A DNA stretch of 64,000 nt. Origin: Candidatus Woesearchaeota archaeon (GTDB lineage Archaea; Nanobdellota; Nanobdellia; Woesearchaeales; GW2011-AR4). This document shows, one piece after another, positions 17,146 through 25,523 of this stretch. The stretch is from contig JACPMR010000006.1 of assembly GCA_016185945.1 (NCBI GenBank), positions 1 through 64,000 on the forward strand, written 5' to 3'. Below the pieces are notes generated by a model that searched no databases, had not been told where the DNA came from, and worked only from the letters and a program-made list of their open reading frames with translations. The position numbers and the translations under genes are program-made. The stretch's first letter is position 1; every line of letters starts with the position of its first letter.

Positions 17146-18219
17146 ATGGGTGGTTTATTCAATGACATTTTGGGAAGCGGCGAAACTTTGTTCAAGAACG
17201 ATGTTGCATTAGATTTCTCTTTTGTGCCTAAGCTTATTCCGTACAGGGAAAGGGAGCAAAGAACAATTGCTGGCTGCATAAAGCCGTTGTTCAATGAAAA
17301 ATCAGGCAAAAATGTCTTCATATATGGGCAGCCGGGCGTTGGAAAGACAGTTGCATTGACAAAAATCCTTGAGGAATTGCAGGAGGAAACCGATGAAATA
17401 ATCCCAGTCTACATAAACTGCTGGAAACACAACACAACCTACAAGATAGTAATTGAGATTTGTGATATGATGGACTTCAAGTTCGTGCAGAACAAGAAGA
17501 CCGAAGAGCTTTTCAGATGGATTAAGCAAAACTTAAACAAGAAATCAGTTGTATTTGTTTTTGACGAAGCTGATAAGCTTGAAGATTTCGATTTCTTGTA
17601 CATGATTCTGGAAGAGATTTACAGGAAAACTATAATTCTTATAAATAACTACAAAGATTGGATTTTTGAGTTGGAAGATAGGATTAAGTCAAGATTGATG
17701 CCAGAAATAATTGAGTTCAAGCCATATAACTATGAAGAAACAAAAGGCATCTTGAAGCAAAGAGTAGAATGGGCTTTTGTTCCAAACGTATTGGGCAATG
17801 ATGCATTTGAGTTAATTGCAAAGAAAACATTTGAGATGCAGGACATAAGGACAGGCTTGTATTTAATGAAACAAGCTGGATTGATTGCAGAAGACAAATC
17901 GTCACGAAAGATAACTTTAGAGCATGCCCAGCATGCATTGGACAAGATAAAGGATTTCAGCATCAAAAGCCCCGAAGAGTTGGCAGCGGACGAAAAATTA
18001 ATTCTGGATTTAGTCAGGCAAAACTCAGGCAAAAGAATTGGGGATTTCTTCAAGATTTACCAGCAAAGCGGAGGCAAGCTTGTCTACAAGTCATTCCAGA
18101 GGAAGATAGACAAATTACAGAAAAACAGGTTCATTGTAGTTGAGAAAATTGCAGGCGGCAACGAGGGCAACACAACGATCATTAAGGATGTTTCTGAGAA
18201 GAAATTGACGGAGTTTTGA
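17146..18219 (+). CDS. cdc6: Orc1/Cdc6 replication initiator
   Basis: This AAA+ protein is expected to bind replication origins and help load MCM. It has 357 residues from ATG 17146. The TATA box ATATATAA at 17111-17118 places transcription start near 17141, which makes the GTG at 17131 unlikely. Walker A is GQPGVGKT near residue 61, Walker B is VFVFDEADKL, and an arginine-finger region follows. A C-terminal winged helix is suggested by ISxS-like SPEELAADEKLILDLVRQN and onward. Origins often lie beside cdc6 in archaea, but I could not identify clear origin-recognition boxes. Confidence 0.92.
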   Translation: MGGLFNDILGSGETLFKNDVALDFSFVPKLIPYREREQRTIAGCIKPLFNEKSGKNVFIYGQPGVGKTVALTKILEELQEETDEIIPVYINCWKHNTTYKIVIEICDMMDFKFVQNKKTEELFRWIKQNLNKKSVVFVFDEADKLEDFDFLYMILEEIYRKTIILINNYKDWIFELEDRIKSRLMPEIIEFKPYNYEETKGILKQRVEWAFVPNVLGNDAFELIAKKTFEMQDIRTGLYLMKQAGLIAEDKSSRKITLEHAQHALDKIKDFSIKSPEELAADEKLILDLVRQNSGKRIGDFFKIYQQSGGKLVYKSFQRKIDKLQKNRFIVVEKIAGGNEGNTTIIKDVSEKKLTEF

Positions 18220-18543
18220 TTATTTTTTAAATACTTGTGGATTTTTATTCATCATATATTTGACTATTTCAACAAAAGATTTATTTTTAACTTTAGTGAT
18301 ATCGACATTAAATTTATCTTTGATTTTTTGAATTATTTTTGGGAAATCTCGTCCTTCTAAATCGATGAAGTCATATATTGACGATTCATCTGATATGAAT
18401 ATACCATCAATATCGTAACTAAAAATCTCGTCAACAAATATCTTTAACTCGTCATGATATTTTCTAACTTCATTTTGTGAAGAAAACTTTATAGGTTTCT
18501 TAATTTTTCTTTTTAAGTACCATGTTCGAATTTTTTCTAGCAT
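18220..18543 (-). CDS. Hypothetical 107-residue protein
   Basis: A small protein with a basic N-terminus (WYLKRKIKKPIKF) and an acidic helical remainder. The segment ISDESSIYDFIDLEG, then DFPKIIQKIKDKFNVDITK, has the rhythm of an acyl-carrier-like four-helix bundle, but the DSL phosphopantetheine motif is absent. No function is assigned. It is convergent with cdc6, with adjoining stop codons. Confidence 0.6.
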   Translation of the reverse strand: MLEKIRTWYLKRKIKKPIKFSSQNEVRKYHDELKIFVDEIFSYDIDGIFISDESSIYDFIDLEGRDFPKIIQKIKDKFNVDITKVKNKSFVEIVKYMMNKNPQVFKK

Positions 18544-18574
18544 TAAGTGACTATTTACATTAAATTATAAAAAT

Positions 18575-19390
18575 TTAACCTTTCAAATTCCCCTCCAAAA
18601 ACCTCAATGTCTTCTCCCAAGCATCTTTTGTTTGCTCAGGCGCATAGTTTGCTCCGCTTGGATTTGCAAAAGCATGTCCTACATCAGGATAGATATAAAT
18701 TTCATTCTCGATTCCAAGCTCGTTAAGAGCAGCTTCAAACTTCTTGACTGAATCGACAGTAATTGAAGTGTCTTTCTCTCCAAAAATCCCAAGCACAGGC
18801 CATTTTATGACAGAGAGCTTTGCTTTGTCGGTCTCCAAGCTGCCATAGTAGATAATTGTTGCTGCAAGCTTTTCATTAAGCGCAAGCTGCAATGACATTC
18901 CTCCTCCAAAGCACCAGCCCATTGACGCTATTTTATCCTTGTCGACATTATTCTGATTTTTCAAAAATTCAACTGCTGCTTTCATGTTTTCAATTGCTTG
19001 ACTTGGATTGTTCCTTATATTAGTCGTGAGTTCTCTTGCCTCGTTCGCATCTTTTGCAACCTTTCCATTAAATAAGTCAACTGCCAAAACAACATAGCCC
19101 TCTGCTGCCATGCTTCTTGCCATCTCTTTTATATTGTCATTCAAGCCCCACCATTCGTGTATCATTACAACTGCAGGATAGATCCCTTCTTTCTTTGGCT
19201 TTGCAAGAAAACCAACAGAATTGCCAAAATAAGTTACATTCTCAGTGACTATATTGGAAGTGTTTCCATTCTTCAGAACATCGACATTCTTTACTTGAGT
19301 TGGAGCAGCTTGTGGTGCAATATGTTCTTGTTGTGCGCATGAAACTAACAAAACCAGCGACATTGTCAATAAAACATAAACACTTTTCAT
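18575..19390 (-). CDS. Dienelactone hydrolase family lipoprotein
   Basis: This 271-residue alpha/beta hydrolase has a lipobox (LLVSC, Cys near 18), so it is probably anchored outside the cell. The dienelactone hydrolase signature is clear: HEWWGLNDNIKEMARSMA near the N-terminal core, nucleophile elbow GWCFGGG (Cys in place of Ser), acid in FGEKDTSI, and catalytic His in DVGHAF. Family members cleave lactones and carboxylic esters; the natural substrate is unknown. It starts 3 bp after the acylphosphatase gene ends, so the two form an operon. Confidence 0.88.
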   Translation of the reverse strand: MKSVYVLLTMSLVLLVSCAQQEHIAPQAAPTQVKNVDVLKNGNTSNIVTENVTYFGNSVGFLAKPKKEGIYPAVVMIHEWWGLNDNIKEMARSMAAEGYVVLAVDLFNGKVAKDANEARELTTNIRNNPSQAIENMKAAVEFLKNQNNVDKDKIASMGWCFGGGMSLQLALNEKLAATIIYYGSLETDKAKLSVIKWPVLGIFGEKDTSITVDSVKKFEAALNELGIENEIYIYPDVGHAFANPSGANYAPEQTKDAWEKTLRFLEGNLKG

Positions 19391-19393
19391 TTT

Positions 19394-19663
19394 TTAATGA
19401 ATTATCTCAAACGATTTAAAGTTTTCTGGTTCCTTGTGTTTAACTTTAATACCTTCGACCTTTGCAACACCAGGGCCTTTTTTAATAAAATCAACCAACT
19501 CGTTTAATTTGTATTCCCTTCCTTCTGCAACAACCTCAACAGTCCCATCAGGAAGATTTTTAGCATAGCCGTTTAATCCAAGCTCCTTTGCCTTTCTTCT
19601 TGTGTTGTCCCTGAAGAAAACTCCCTGCACTCTGCCTGAAACAATAAGATGGATGCATTTCAT
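19394..19663 (-). CDS. acyP: Acylphosphatase
   Basis: This 89-residue enzyme hydrolyses acyl phosphates such as carbamoyl phosphate. Signature motif 1 is SGRVQGVFFRDNTRRKA with the catalytic Arg, and motif 2 is GYAKNLPDGTVEVVAEG with the catalytic Asn. Length is standard. It is the first gene of a two-gene unit with the dienelactone hydrolase lipoprotein. Confidence 0.93.
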   Translation of the reverse strand: MKCIHLIVSGRVQGVFFRDNTRRKAKELGLNGYAKNLPDGTVEVVAEGREYKLNELVDFIKKGPGVAKVEGIKVKHKEPENFKSFEIIH

Positions 19664-19727
19664 AAAAAGAGTCAGTTTTTGATTTTTATATAATTTTTGT
19701 GTATCTATAATTTATTATAAATAATAC

Positions 19728-19882
19728 TTCAAAAAACGAGAGCGACTTTGTGTTGTCAGAAGTGAAGAAAGTGAACCGCTTGGGATTCAGGCACTATTCA
19801 TCCCAGCTATCAAGTGCAAACAAAATTAGCTGTGGTTCCCTTATCAGCAATAGCAATCAGCAGGGAAGCCAGATTTTTGAAT
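19728..19882 (+). ncRNA. Type-1 structured intergenic element, copy C
   Basis: P1 is AGCGACTTT with AAAGT-GAAC-CGCT; the bulge reads GAAC here instead of AAAC. P2 is GCACT...AGTGC enclosing ATTCATCCCAGC, nearly identical to copy A. P3 is GCTGTGGTTCCCT with AGGGAAGC. It ends TTTTTGAATT. It lies in the divergent region between acyP and the micro-ORF operon. Confidence 0.62.
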
Positions 19883-19940
19883 TAAAAAGTATAAGAATAT
19901 CATAAATTAAATGTTATTCTTTTATTTTCAATATAGCAAA

Positions 19941-19982
19941 TAACCACTGGACACTGGACATCCTTGCCTGAAATATTTAAAG
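19941..19982 (+). promoter_or_regulatory. Promoter-like block CCACTGGACA...TGCCTGAAATATTTAAA
   Basis: CCACTGGACA, then TTGCCTGAAATATTTAAAG, precedes the micro-ORF operon. A nearly identical arrangement (CCACTGGACA then CTGCCTAAAGTATTTAAAG) precedes the Tag-like gene at 63269-63301. AATATTTAAA fits a TATA box and the preceding CCTGAAA could be the BRE. The shared ACTGGACA is upstream of the core promoter and may be an activator site; that is inferred. Confidence 0.5.
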
Positions 19983-20002
19983 GGGGAAATTCTCAATTCC
20001 TA

Positions 20003-20059
20003 ATGGCAGGAAAAGGTGTTTCAATCCCGCTTTTCACCCCTAGCCTTTCCTGCTTTTAA
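20003..20059 (+). promoter_or_regulatory. Structured leader with possible 18-residue leader peptide
   Basis: GCAGGAAA (20006-20013) pairs with TTTCCTGC (20046-20053), and GGTG (20015-20018) with CACC (20035-20038), forming a stable hairpin. An ATG at 20003 opens a peptide MAGKGVSIPLFTPSLSCF that ends at TAA 20057-20059 and runs straight through the hairpin. The arrangement would suit attenuation of the micro-ORF operon downstream. The peptide may not be translated. Confidence 0.4.
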
Positions 20060-20066
20060 AATTCAG

Positions 20067-20222
20067 GTGATTAAAATAAGATGCACAATTTGTGGAACAA
20101 GAATAAAGCCATGGTTTGAAGTGTGCTTTGAATGTTACAATCCAATATCAAGAGATGTAAAAATACCAGAACCGATAGTAGTGAAGGAATTTATGCAAAA
20201 GATGGGAATTGACAAATGGTAA
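20067..20222 (+). CDS. Small zinc-ribbon-like protein
   Basis: About 51 residues from the GTG at 20067; the frame opens upstream but that part is taken up by the hairpin leader. CTICGTRIKPWFEVCFEC gives CxxC...CxxC, a compact zinc ribbon, followed by a short acidic/hydrophobic tail ending MGIDKW. It is the first of three consecutive tiny genes in the same direction. No function is known; the zinc ribbon suggests a nucleic-acid or protein adaptor. Confidence 0.62.
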   Translation: MIKIRCTICGTRIKPWFEVCFECYNPISRDVKIPEPIVVKEFMQKMGIDKW

Positions 20223-20247
20223 AAGAAAAACAAGAGGTGCATAAAAA

Positions 20248-20370
20248 TGGAACTAAGCAATGAATTCATAGAAGATTTGTTTTTGCAGCAAATCAAGGAA
20301 CTGACAATAAGGACAAACAAGCAGCTAAGAAGCTTTGATGCTCAATTCAGTGGAATAAAGTTGAAATAAG
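20248..20370 (+). CDS. Micro-protein, 40 residues
   Basis: ATG at 20248 is preceded by a good ribosome-binding site (AGAGGTG, 8 bp upstream). The product starts MELSNEFIEDLFLQQIKEL and ends FSGIKLK; it is amphipathic and largely helical. It is followed 12 bp later by another SD-led micro-ORF. The stop coordinate may be off by one base. No homolog is known to me. Confidence 0.6.
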
Positions 20371-20382
20371 GAGGTGGTTAAT

Positions 20383-20499
20383 ATGAAAGAATTTGAAGAT
20401 GAAGAAGATTTTTACAAGGTTGAGTACCTTGAAGAGTACGTTGAAGATGACGAGATAAGCGGACTAGAAGAGGGTTTTATGGTTGGTTATTTGGGATAA
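20383..20499 (+). CDS. Micro-protein, 38 residues, very acidic, ending EEGFMVGYLG
   Basis: A perfect Shine-Dalgarno AGGAGGTG lies just before ATG 20383. The product MKEFEDEEDFYKVEYLEEYV... is extremely acidic and ends in a short hydrophobic EEGFMVGYLG tail, which looks like a docking peptide. It is the third gene of the operon with the zinc-ribbon protein. The strong SD sequences are unusual beside the many leaderless genes around it and support real translation of all three. Confidence 0.68.
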   Translation: MKEFEDEEDFYKVEYLEEYVEDDEISGLEEGFMVGYLG

Positions 20500-20557
20500 A
20501 TTTTTATTTTTATTCACATACAAAAACTTTTTATACTATTTTCCTTTCCCAAAATTC

Positions 20558-21127
20558 ATGCGAATCTTTAATTTCGAAGAACTTAACCTTGAAAAACAAA
20601 CACTAATGGACTCTATAATAAACGGCTCTGTTTTCATTTATCCGACTGACACAATTTACGGCATTGGATGCAATGCAGAATTATCAAGTGCAGTAAAAAA
20701 AGTCAGACAACTAAAAGGGCGAGCTACAAACCCATTTTCTGTCATTGCCCCTTCACTGGAATGGATTAACAAAAATTGTGTAGTAACGAAAGAAGCGCAT
20801 GAATGGCTTGAAAAGCTTCCAGGCCCTTACACTTTGATTTTTAAATTAAAAAATACTCATTGCATTGCAAAAGAAGTGAATCCCAGCTTAAACACATTGG
20901 GAATAAGAATACCAAATCATTGGATAAGGAAGATTGTTGCAGAAGCAGATGTCCCTGTTGTGACAACATCAGTCAATAAGGCAAATGAGGATTATATGAC
21001 TTCTTTGGAGGATTTAGATGGGTCAATAAAGACAGGGATTGACTTTGTCCTTTACGAAGGCAAAAAGGAAGGCAAGCCGAGCAAGATAGTCGACTTGACT
21101 GATGAAGTCAAAGTAATTGAAAGATGA
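20558..21127 (+). CDS. Sua5/YrdC/YciO family protein, probable threonylcarbamoyl-AMP synthase
   Basis: This 189-residue enzyme is expected to form threonylcarbamoyl-AMP from threonine, bicarbonate and ATP for tRNA t6A modification. It starts at ATG 20558 (MRIFNFEELN); the upstream extension is hydrophobic and overlaps the micro-ORF operon. Family motifs are FIYPTDTIYGIGCNA, VRQLKGRATNPFSVI and PVVTTSVNKANE. It lacks the C-terminal Sua5 domain, so it is the short TsaC/YciO-like form. It could be YciO rather than TsaC. Confidence 0.85.
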   Translation: MRIFNFEELNLEKQTLMDSIINGSVFIYPTDTIYGIGCNAELSSAVKKVRQLKGRATNPFSVIAPSLEWINKNCVVTKEAHEWLEKLPGPYTLIFKLKNTHCIAKEVNPSLNTLGIRIPNHWIRKIVAEADVPVVTTSVNKANEDYMTSLEDLDGSIKTGIDFVLYEGKKEGKPSKIVDLTDEVKVIER

Positions 21128-21382
21128 TTATTTATATTTTAATTTCATCACAAACAAAGAAAAAGCCATGAAGAATTCTATTATTGCAAATACAAGTAAT
21201 GGCACAATCCTGTTAACTGCAGTATATAAAATCAAAAGTGACAAGCCGCTTATATAAATCAATGTCCATACTACAGAAATATCTTTTGTCGATTTCGTAC
21301 GAAAAGTTTTGATTAGTTGAGGAGACAAAGCTATTGCTATCAAGAAACCTGCAATGTAGCCAACAATCTCTAAAGTTGCCAT
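21128..21382 (-). CDS. SemiSWEET / PQ-loop family transporter
   Basis: This 84-residue protein has three TM helices and a PQ-loop motif (SPQLIKTFRTKSTKDIS, about residues 20-36), the hallmark of SemiSWEET half-transporters that dimerise to move sugars. Length is right for a single repeat. Convergent with the Sua5-like gene, with adjoining stops. The substrate cannot be deduced. Confidence 0.85.
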   Translation of the reverse strand: MATLEIVGYIAGFLIAIALSPQLIKTFRTKSTKDISVVWTLIYISGLSLLILYTAVNRIVPLLVFAIIEFFMAFSLFVMKLKYK

Positions 21383-21445
21383 TTAATTTAAAATTAAAGT
21401 GATATTTATATAATTTTGGATAAAACTAGAATAAATTTTTTAAAA

Positions 21446-21707
21446 AACAATCCGAGACATGGAAAGCGAGCCTGCGACATGCGTGCGAGCTTGTGAGCAC
21501 GCTCACAAGCAACAGCTTTCCTCGCAGGCAGGTCCCATGCGCTTTCCTAACAATAATGGGTGCCCCTCATACAACTGTAGCACTTTATCGCCAACAATCA
21601 AGTGCAGTAAGAAGTGGCTGTGGTTCCCTATCGTGGGCTTGAGCGAAGCGAAACCCACAAGGTGTCAACGGACTTTGCCGTTGCAGGGAAGCCCCGTGAT
21701 TGAATTA
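21446..21707 (+). repeat. Type-1 element, copy D, with palindromic insertions
   Basis: The 3' half is canonical: GCACTT...AAGTGC (P2), GGCT-GTGGT-TCCCT with AGGGA-AGCC (P3), and a GTGATTGAATT end. The 5' half is replaced by a larger GC-rich segment where GGAAAGCG pairs with CGCTTTCC. That segment contains a perfect hairpin GCTTGTGAGC-ACGC-TCACAAGC near 21488. The P3 loop is expanded by two more hairpins (GTGGG/CCCAC and CAACGG/CCGTTG). The overall fold is therefore kept while helices are lengthened. Confidence 0.6.
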
Positions 21708-21775
21708 TTAATTTTTTATTGTTTTTATTTATTTTATAGATAATTTTTTAAATTGATGGATTTTATAGATAGTGT

Positions 21776-22399
21776 ATGGAAAAAGACAAATCAAAGCTAA
21801 GGATACTTGCAGCAGGCGACATCCATGGAGATGTAAACCAAGCAAAAAGGCTTGCCGAGCAGGCAGAGAAGGAAAACATTGACTTGGTTGTTTTGTGCGG
21901 CGATTTGACTTATGCAGAGTCCTCAACAGAAGGCATTATAGGCCCTTTTGTCAAGAAAAACAAGAAAGTTGTTTTAATTCCAGGCAATCATGAGACAGTT
22001 GCAACTGCTGACTTTCTCGCTGAACTTTACGGCGCAACTAACTTGCATGGTTATTCAATAAAATACAAGGGGGTTGGATTGTTCGGCTGCGGCGGAGCTA
22101 ACATCGGCTTGTTCCAGCTTGGCGAAGATGAAATTTTTGAGTTGATTAAGAAGGGCTATGACAGGATTAAGGGCACTAATAAAAAAATAATGGTTACTCA
22201 TGTGCACCCATCCGGCTCTTTGATGGAGAAATTCAGTGACGTGTTCCCTGGAAGCGAAGGCGTGAAGAAAGCAATCGACACTTTCAAGCCAGACATTCTG
22301 CTTTGCAGCCATGTCCATGAAGCAGAAGGCATAGAGGAGAAGATTGGCAAGACAAAGGTCATTAATGTTGGGAAGAAAGGGAAGATTATTGAGATTTAA
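21776..22399 (+). CDS. Calcineurin-like metallophosphoesterase
   Basis: This 207-residue phosphoesterase has all blocks for a dinuclear metal centre: GDIHGD near residue 15, VLCGDLTY near 40, IPGNHET near 65, VTHVHPSG near 140 and CSHVHEAEG near 180. It resembles archaeal YfcE/MJ0936-type phosphodiesterases. No signal peptide, so cytosolic. The substrate is unknown. Confidence 0.9.
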   Translation: MEKDKSKLRILAAGDIHGDVNQAKRLAEQAEKENIDLVVLCGDLTYAESSTEGIIGPFVKKNKKVVLIPGNHETVATADFLAELYGATNLHGYSIKYKGVGLFGCGGANIGLFQLGEDEIFELIKKGYDRIKGTNKKIMVTHVHPSGSLMEKFSDVFPGSEGVKKAIDTFKPDILLCSHVHEAEGIEEKIGKTKVINVGKKGKIIEI

Positions 22400-22791
22400 T
22401 AAAACTCAATCTTAAAATTTTTATCTTTTGGCTTTATCTCTTCTTCACCCTCTTCTTTTGCAGGCACTTCATCCATTTTCTTCAGCTCTTCTTCGCTGAA
22501 TAACTCTGCAAACAAATCTTCTGTTGATTGGGGTGTTGATTCTGAAGCATCGGTTTCTGCTTGTGTTTCCTGCGTTGTTTCTTGTGTTTCTGTGGTTGTT
22601 GACTGTGCTTCTGAACTTGAAGTATCTCCAAAAATATTTGCAAACGGGCTGCCTGTTGTTTCTGTGCTTTGCTCGGAAACTGGTTGATTTATGAAAACTT
22701 CTTGCGCATCTCCAACTAAATTTTGGAGCATCTTAATGACTTTCTTTATCTCATCGTGAGAATCTTCTTTTGTGTCAATGCTTATTTTCAT
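22396..22791 (-). CDS. Hypothetical protein with low-complexity Thr/Glu/Ser centre
   Basis: The protein has 131 residues. The N-terminal 35 (MKISIDTKEDSHDEIKKVI, KMLQNLVGDAQEV) look like a short conserved strand-helix unit. The middle is a Ser/Thr/Glu-rich disordered stretch, and the C-terminus is acidic with a short helix (LFAELFSEEELKKMDEVP) that could bind a partner. It overlaps the metallophosphoesterase end by 4 bp, convergently. No function is assigned. Confidence 0.62.
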   Translation of the reverse strand: MKISIDTKEDSHDEIKKVIKMLQNLVGDAQEVFINQPVSEQSTETTGSPFANIFGDTSSSEAQSTTTETQETTQETQAETDASESTPQSTEDLFAELFSEEELKKMDEVPAKEEGEEEIKPKDKNFKIEFY

Positions 22792-22837
22792 AGTAGTAAC
22801 ATTGGGTATAGTGCTTAAAAAGTTTTTGGTTTTTGTT

Positions 22838-24517
22838 TTATTGCTTAGGCGGCGGCTTAAGTTCTTCCTTTAATTGCTCCATGGCACTTTCTTTTTTTCT
22901 TTTTCTTATCGCGACAATTATAGCGGGTACCAGCAAAATTATTGCTAAAACTGCAACAATAATGCGGATGTTTGATTTATTTAAAAAGTCAATATTAACC
23001 AAGTCAGGCCTTTTAGCTTGGGATTCCAATTGCTGCGCTTGTGGCTCTTCGCTTGTTTTGTTGTCTGGAGCCTGGGTTGCAATTGTCTGCTCTGTCTTGT
23101 TGAGTTCTAATGGCTCATTCTTAGCTGTTGTATTGGCTTTAGTTTCGTCTATTGGTTTTATAGCTTCGCTTGTTGACTTTATTTTTATTTCCAAAGTTTT
23201 GTTGATTGACTTCAAAACGCCGAAAAACTTGTATTCAATGCACAACTCCAGCTTAATTGTCTTATCAAACAAAGCATCGCTTGGAAGAGCTAAAGTGTTG
23301 CTTATTATTGCATATGTCTCATTTGGCTTGAGCTTGTTTAGTCTTTCAACAACTTCATTGCTGTAAGGCGCGGTTAATTTTGCCTGTATATCAGTAATCT
23401 CATTAAACCTGCTGGGGTTCTGGATTTTTGCAATTACCACAAATTTTTCGCCTGGAGTTATTTCAGGATTATATGTGCTGAAATTTATAACGGGTTTTGG
23501 CTCCGTGGCATTGACAAAAGTCTCATTTTCTGTCACATCCTGTATTCCTTTCAGTGAATAAACAAACTTCTGCTTTATGGGTGCCTTGCTTTCTGAGCTT
23601 GCTTCCAGATACATTGTGTAATTAAAATATGAATCTGGTTCCAATATGATGTTGTGCTTTAAAGTGTTAAATTCCTTGTCGAATCCCTCAATATTCTCAA
23701 GAAGCACCATGTTGTTTGGCAACTCGATGGTTATAGATGACCCCATTTTTTCCTCTTTATTGATATTCTGCAAAGACATATTCATATAGAACGGCTTTTT
23801 TGCTTCAGTGTAATTGTCGACAATCCTGCCTATTTTGAGCTGGTCCGGCAAAACTTTTACTGTCAGAGTGTCTGTTGTCTTTTTTTCTGTTTCATAGCCA
23901 TTGAAATATGTTAAATTTCCAGACAATGAGAAAGTGCCGTCTTTTTCAGCAATTATTATTGCAGTGCATGTCTTATCAAACTTGCTCTTGAGGCTGCCTT
24001 GCCAGCTAATCTGCGTACCATCCAGTGAGCAGCCCTTAACTTGCGCAATAATAAACGGCGACAAATCCTGCCTATAATCAATGCCCGTGATTTCAAAATC
24101 AGTGGGGTTTGTTATTATGATGCTGAACTCCGTTTGCTCATTCTGCAACAATGTGGTTGAGCCTGCTTTGCTTGTTGGCGACAGGCTTCCTGTAAGCTTG
24201 TAGATGGTTGCGTCGACATCGTAGTAATAAACCCAGGTCGTTGAGTTCCTATAAGAAAAATTTGCCTTGTTGATGCATATTTTGAAGATGTTGTTTGACT
24301 TGCAGGCGCCGTTATCAACGATAAGCCCTGTTGAGGGAGTTTGCACAAAAACTTTATCGTTGTTTATGTCATAATTGAATCTGAAAATCCCGCCTTCAAT
24401 AATCTTATCAGTATCAGTCAAAACTTTGCCCGAGAATATTTGGGATTCTGCAATAGCTACTGGAATGGCTAAAACAAACACAACTATAAAAAAGATGCCT
24501 CTTTTCATTTTATTCAA
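22838..24517 (-). CDS. Surface membrane protein with repeated CARDB/COG1361-like domains
   Basis: The 559 residues have an N-terminal signal segment (GIFFIVVFVLAIPVAIAES), about 450 residues of beta-rich extracellular domains typical of archaeal S-layer-associated proteins (ITGIDYRQDLSPFII; VVIAKIQNPSRFNEITDIQA), a Thr/Pro/Gln linker, and one C-terminal TM helix (IIVAVLAIILLVPAIIVAI) with a basic anchor. Probably a single-pass surface protein. It overlaps the end of tatD by 8 bp and is likely in one operon with it; an ATG three codons later is possible. Confidence 0.75.
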   Translation of the reverse strand: MNKMKRGIFFIVVFVLAIPVAIAESQIFSGKVLTDTDKIIEGGIFRFNYDINNDKVFVQTPSTGLIVDNGACKSNNIFKICINKANFSYRNSTTWVYYYDVDATIYKLTGSLSPTSKAGSTTLLQNEQTEFSIIITNPTDFEITGIDYRQDLSPFIIAQVKGCSLDGTQISWQGSLKSKFDKTCTAIIIAEKDGTFSLSGNLTYFNGYETEKKTTDTLTVKVLPDQLKIGRIVDNYTEAKKPFYMNMSLQNINKEEKMGSSITIELPNNMVLLENIEGFDKEFNTLKHNIILEPDSYFNYTMYLEASSESKAPIKQKFVYSLKGIQDVTENETFVNATEPKPVINFSTYNPEITPGEKFVVIAKIQNPSRFNEITDIQAKLTAPYSNEVVERLNKLKPNETYAIISNTLALPSDALFDKTIKLELCIEYKFFGVLKSINKTLEIKIKSTSEAIKPIDETKANTTAKNEPLELNKTEQTIATQAPDNKTSEEPQAQQLESQAKRPDLVNIDFLNKSNIRIIVAVLAIILLVPAIIVAIRKRKKESAMEQLKEELKPPPKQ

Positions 24518-25292
24518 ACACTTTCTGCCAGTTCATATAAATATTATTGCTTACCTCATTAATATCCATGCCTTTGAGCTCTGCAATTTTTTTATAGCTT
24601 TCAATAACAAAAGCCGGTTCATTCCATTGTCCTTTGTAAGGGCTTAAATATGGGCTGTCTGTCTCGCAAAATAATTGCGATAAAGGCACATTCCTTGAAA
24701 TGTCCTGAAACTGCTGGCTTCTTACAACAATTGTCGGAATTGTTAAAAACCATCCATTGTCAGCAGCTCTATTAACCAAGTGTTTTCTTCCGGAAAAGCA
24801 ATGCATAATTATTTTTTTGTTTTTTGAAGACTCCAGCATTTCAATGCATTTCTGCTCTGCCTTCCTTGAATGAACAACAATCGGCTTTTTCAGTCCTTCA
24901 GCGAGGTTTATCATTCTCTCAAAATCCTCAATCTGCTGTCTGCTTTCTCCATCTACAAAATCAAGTCCAACTTCACTGACTGCGACTATGTTGTTTTTAT
25001 TTTTTCTGATAAAATCAATTTCTTCGCCAACATCAAAATCGGCGAATTTTGCTGGAAACTCACCGCTTTCCATCTCTTTCTGCAAGGCGTCCCTTGGATA
25101 AAGCCCCATAGCGCACTTTATAATGTCATATTTTTTGGAAAGTTCAAGGCATATTCTGTTTGTTTCTGGGTTTATGCCATTGGCAACTATATGCTTCAAG
25201 CCGGCATTTTTAGCCCTGTGAATTATATCCCCTATTTTGTCAATTATCGAAGGGTGGTCAAGATGAGTATGCACATCAACAAAGAGATTCAT
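24510..25292 (-). CDS. tatD: TatD family metal-dependent nuclease
   Basis: This 260-residue TIM-barrel metallo-hydrolase has metal ligands in DVHTHLDH at the N-terminus, Glu in SEVGLDF, His in VVHSRKAE and MHCFSG, and Asp in ETDSPYLSP. Length matches the family (about 260). TatD proteins are 3'-5' exonucleases or deoxyribonucleases acting in DNA repair. First gene of a likely two-gene unit with the surface protein. Confidence 0.9.
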   Translation of the reverse strand: MNLFVDVHTHLDHPSIIDKIGDIIHRAKNAGLKHIVANGINPETNRICLELSKKYDIIKCAMGLYPRDALQKEMESGEFPAKFADFDVGEEIDFIRKNKNNIVAVSEVGLDFVDGESRQQIEDFERMINLAEGLKKPIVVHSRKAEQKCIEMLESSKNKKIIMHCFSGRKHLVNRAADNGWFLTIPTIVVRSQQFQDISRNVPLSQLFCETDSPYLSPYKGQWNEPAFVIESYKKIAELKGMDINEVSNNIYMNWQKVFE

Positions 25293-25523
25293 ATTAATTT
25301 ACTTTTTAATAACATTTAAATAACTATTGTGTTTACTGGGGGGTTATGGATACTGTAAGGAGCAAAGGAGCATAAAGTTTTGATAATTCTGGTAGTTTTA
25401 TTTTTAGATTATTTTTTTGTTGATTTTATTTTTAATATTTTTATTGAGATGCTCTATTGTCAAAAGCAAGAAGCACAAACATATCAACTGTAGGATAACT
25501 TAAACAAATATTATTAATAAAAA

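Noticed and set aside
21459-21743. 94-residue open frame between the SemiSWEET and metallophosphoesterase genes
   Set aside because: It coincides with type-1 copy D; the sequence is structured DNA, and no start signal or homology pattern supports a gene.
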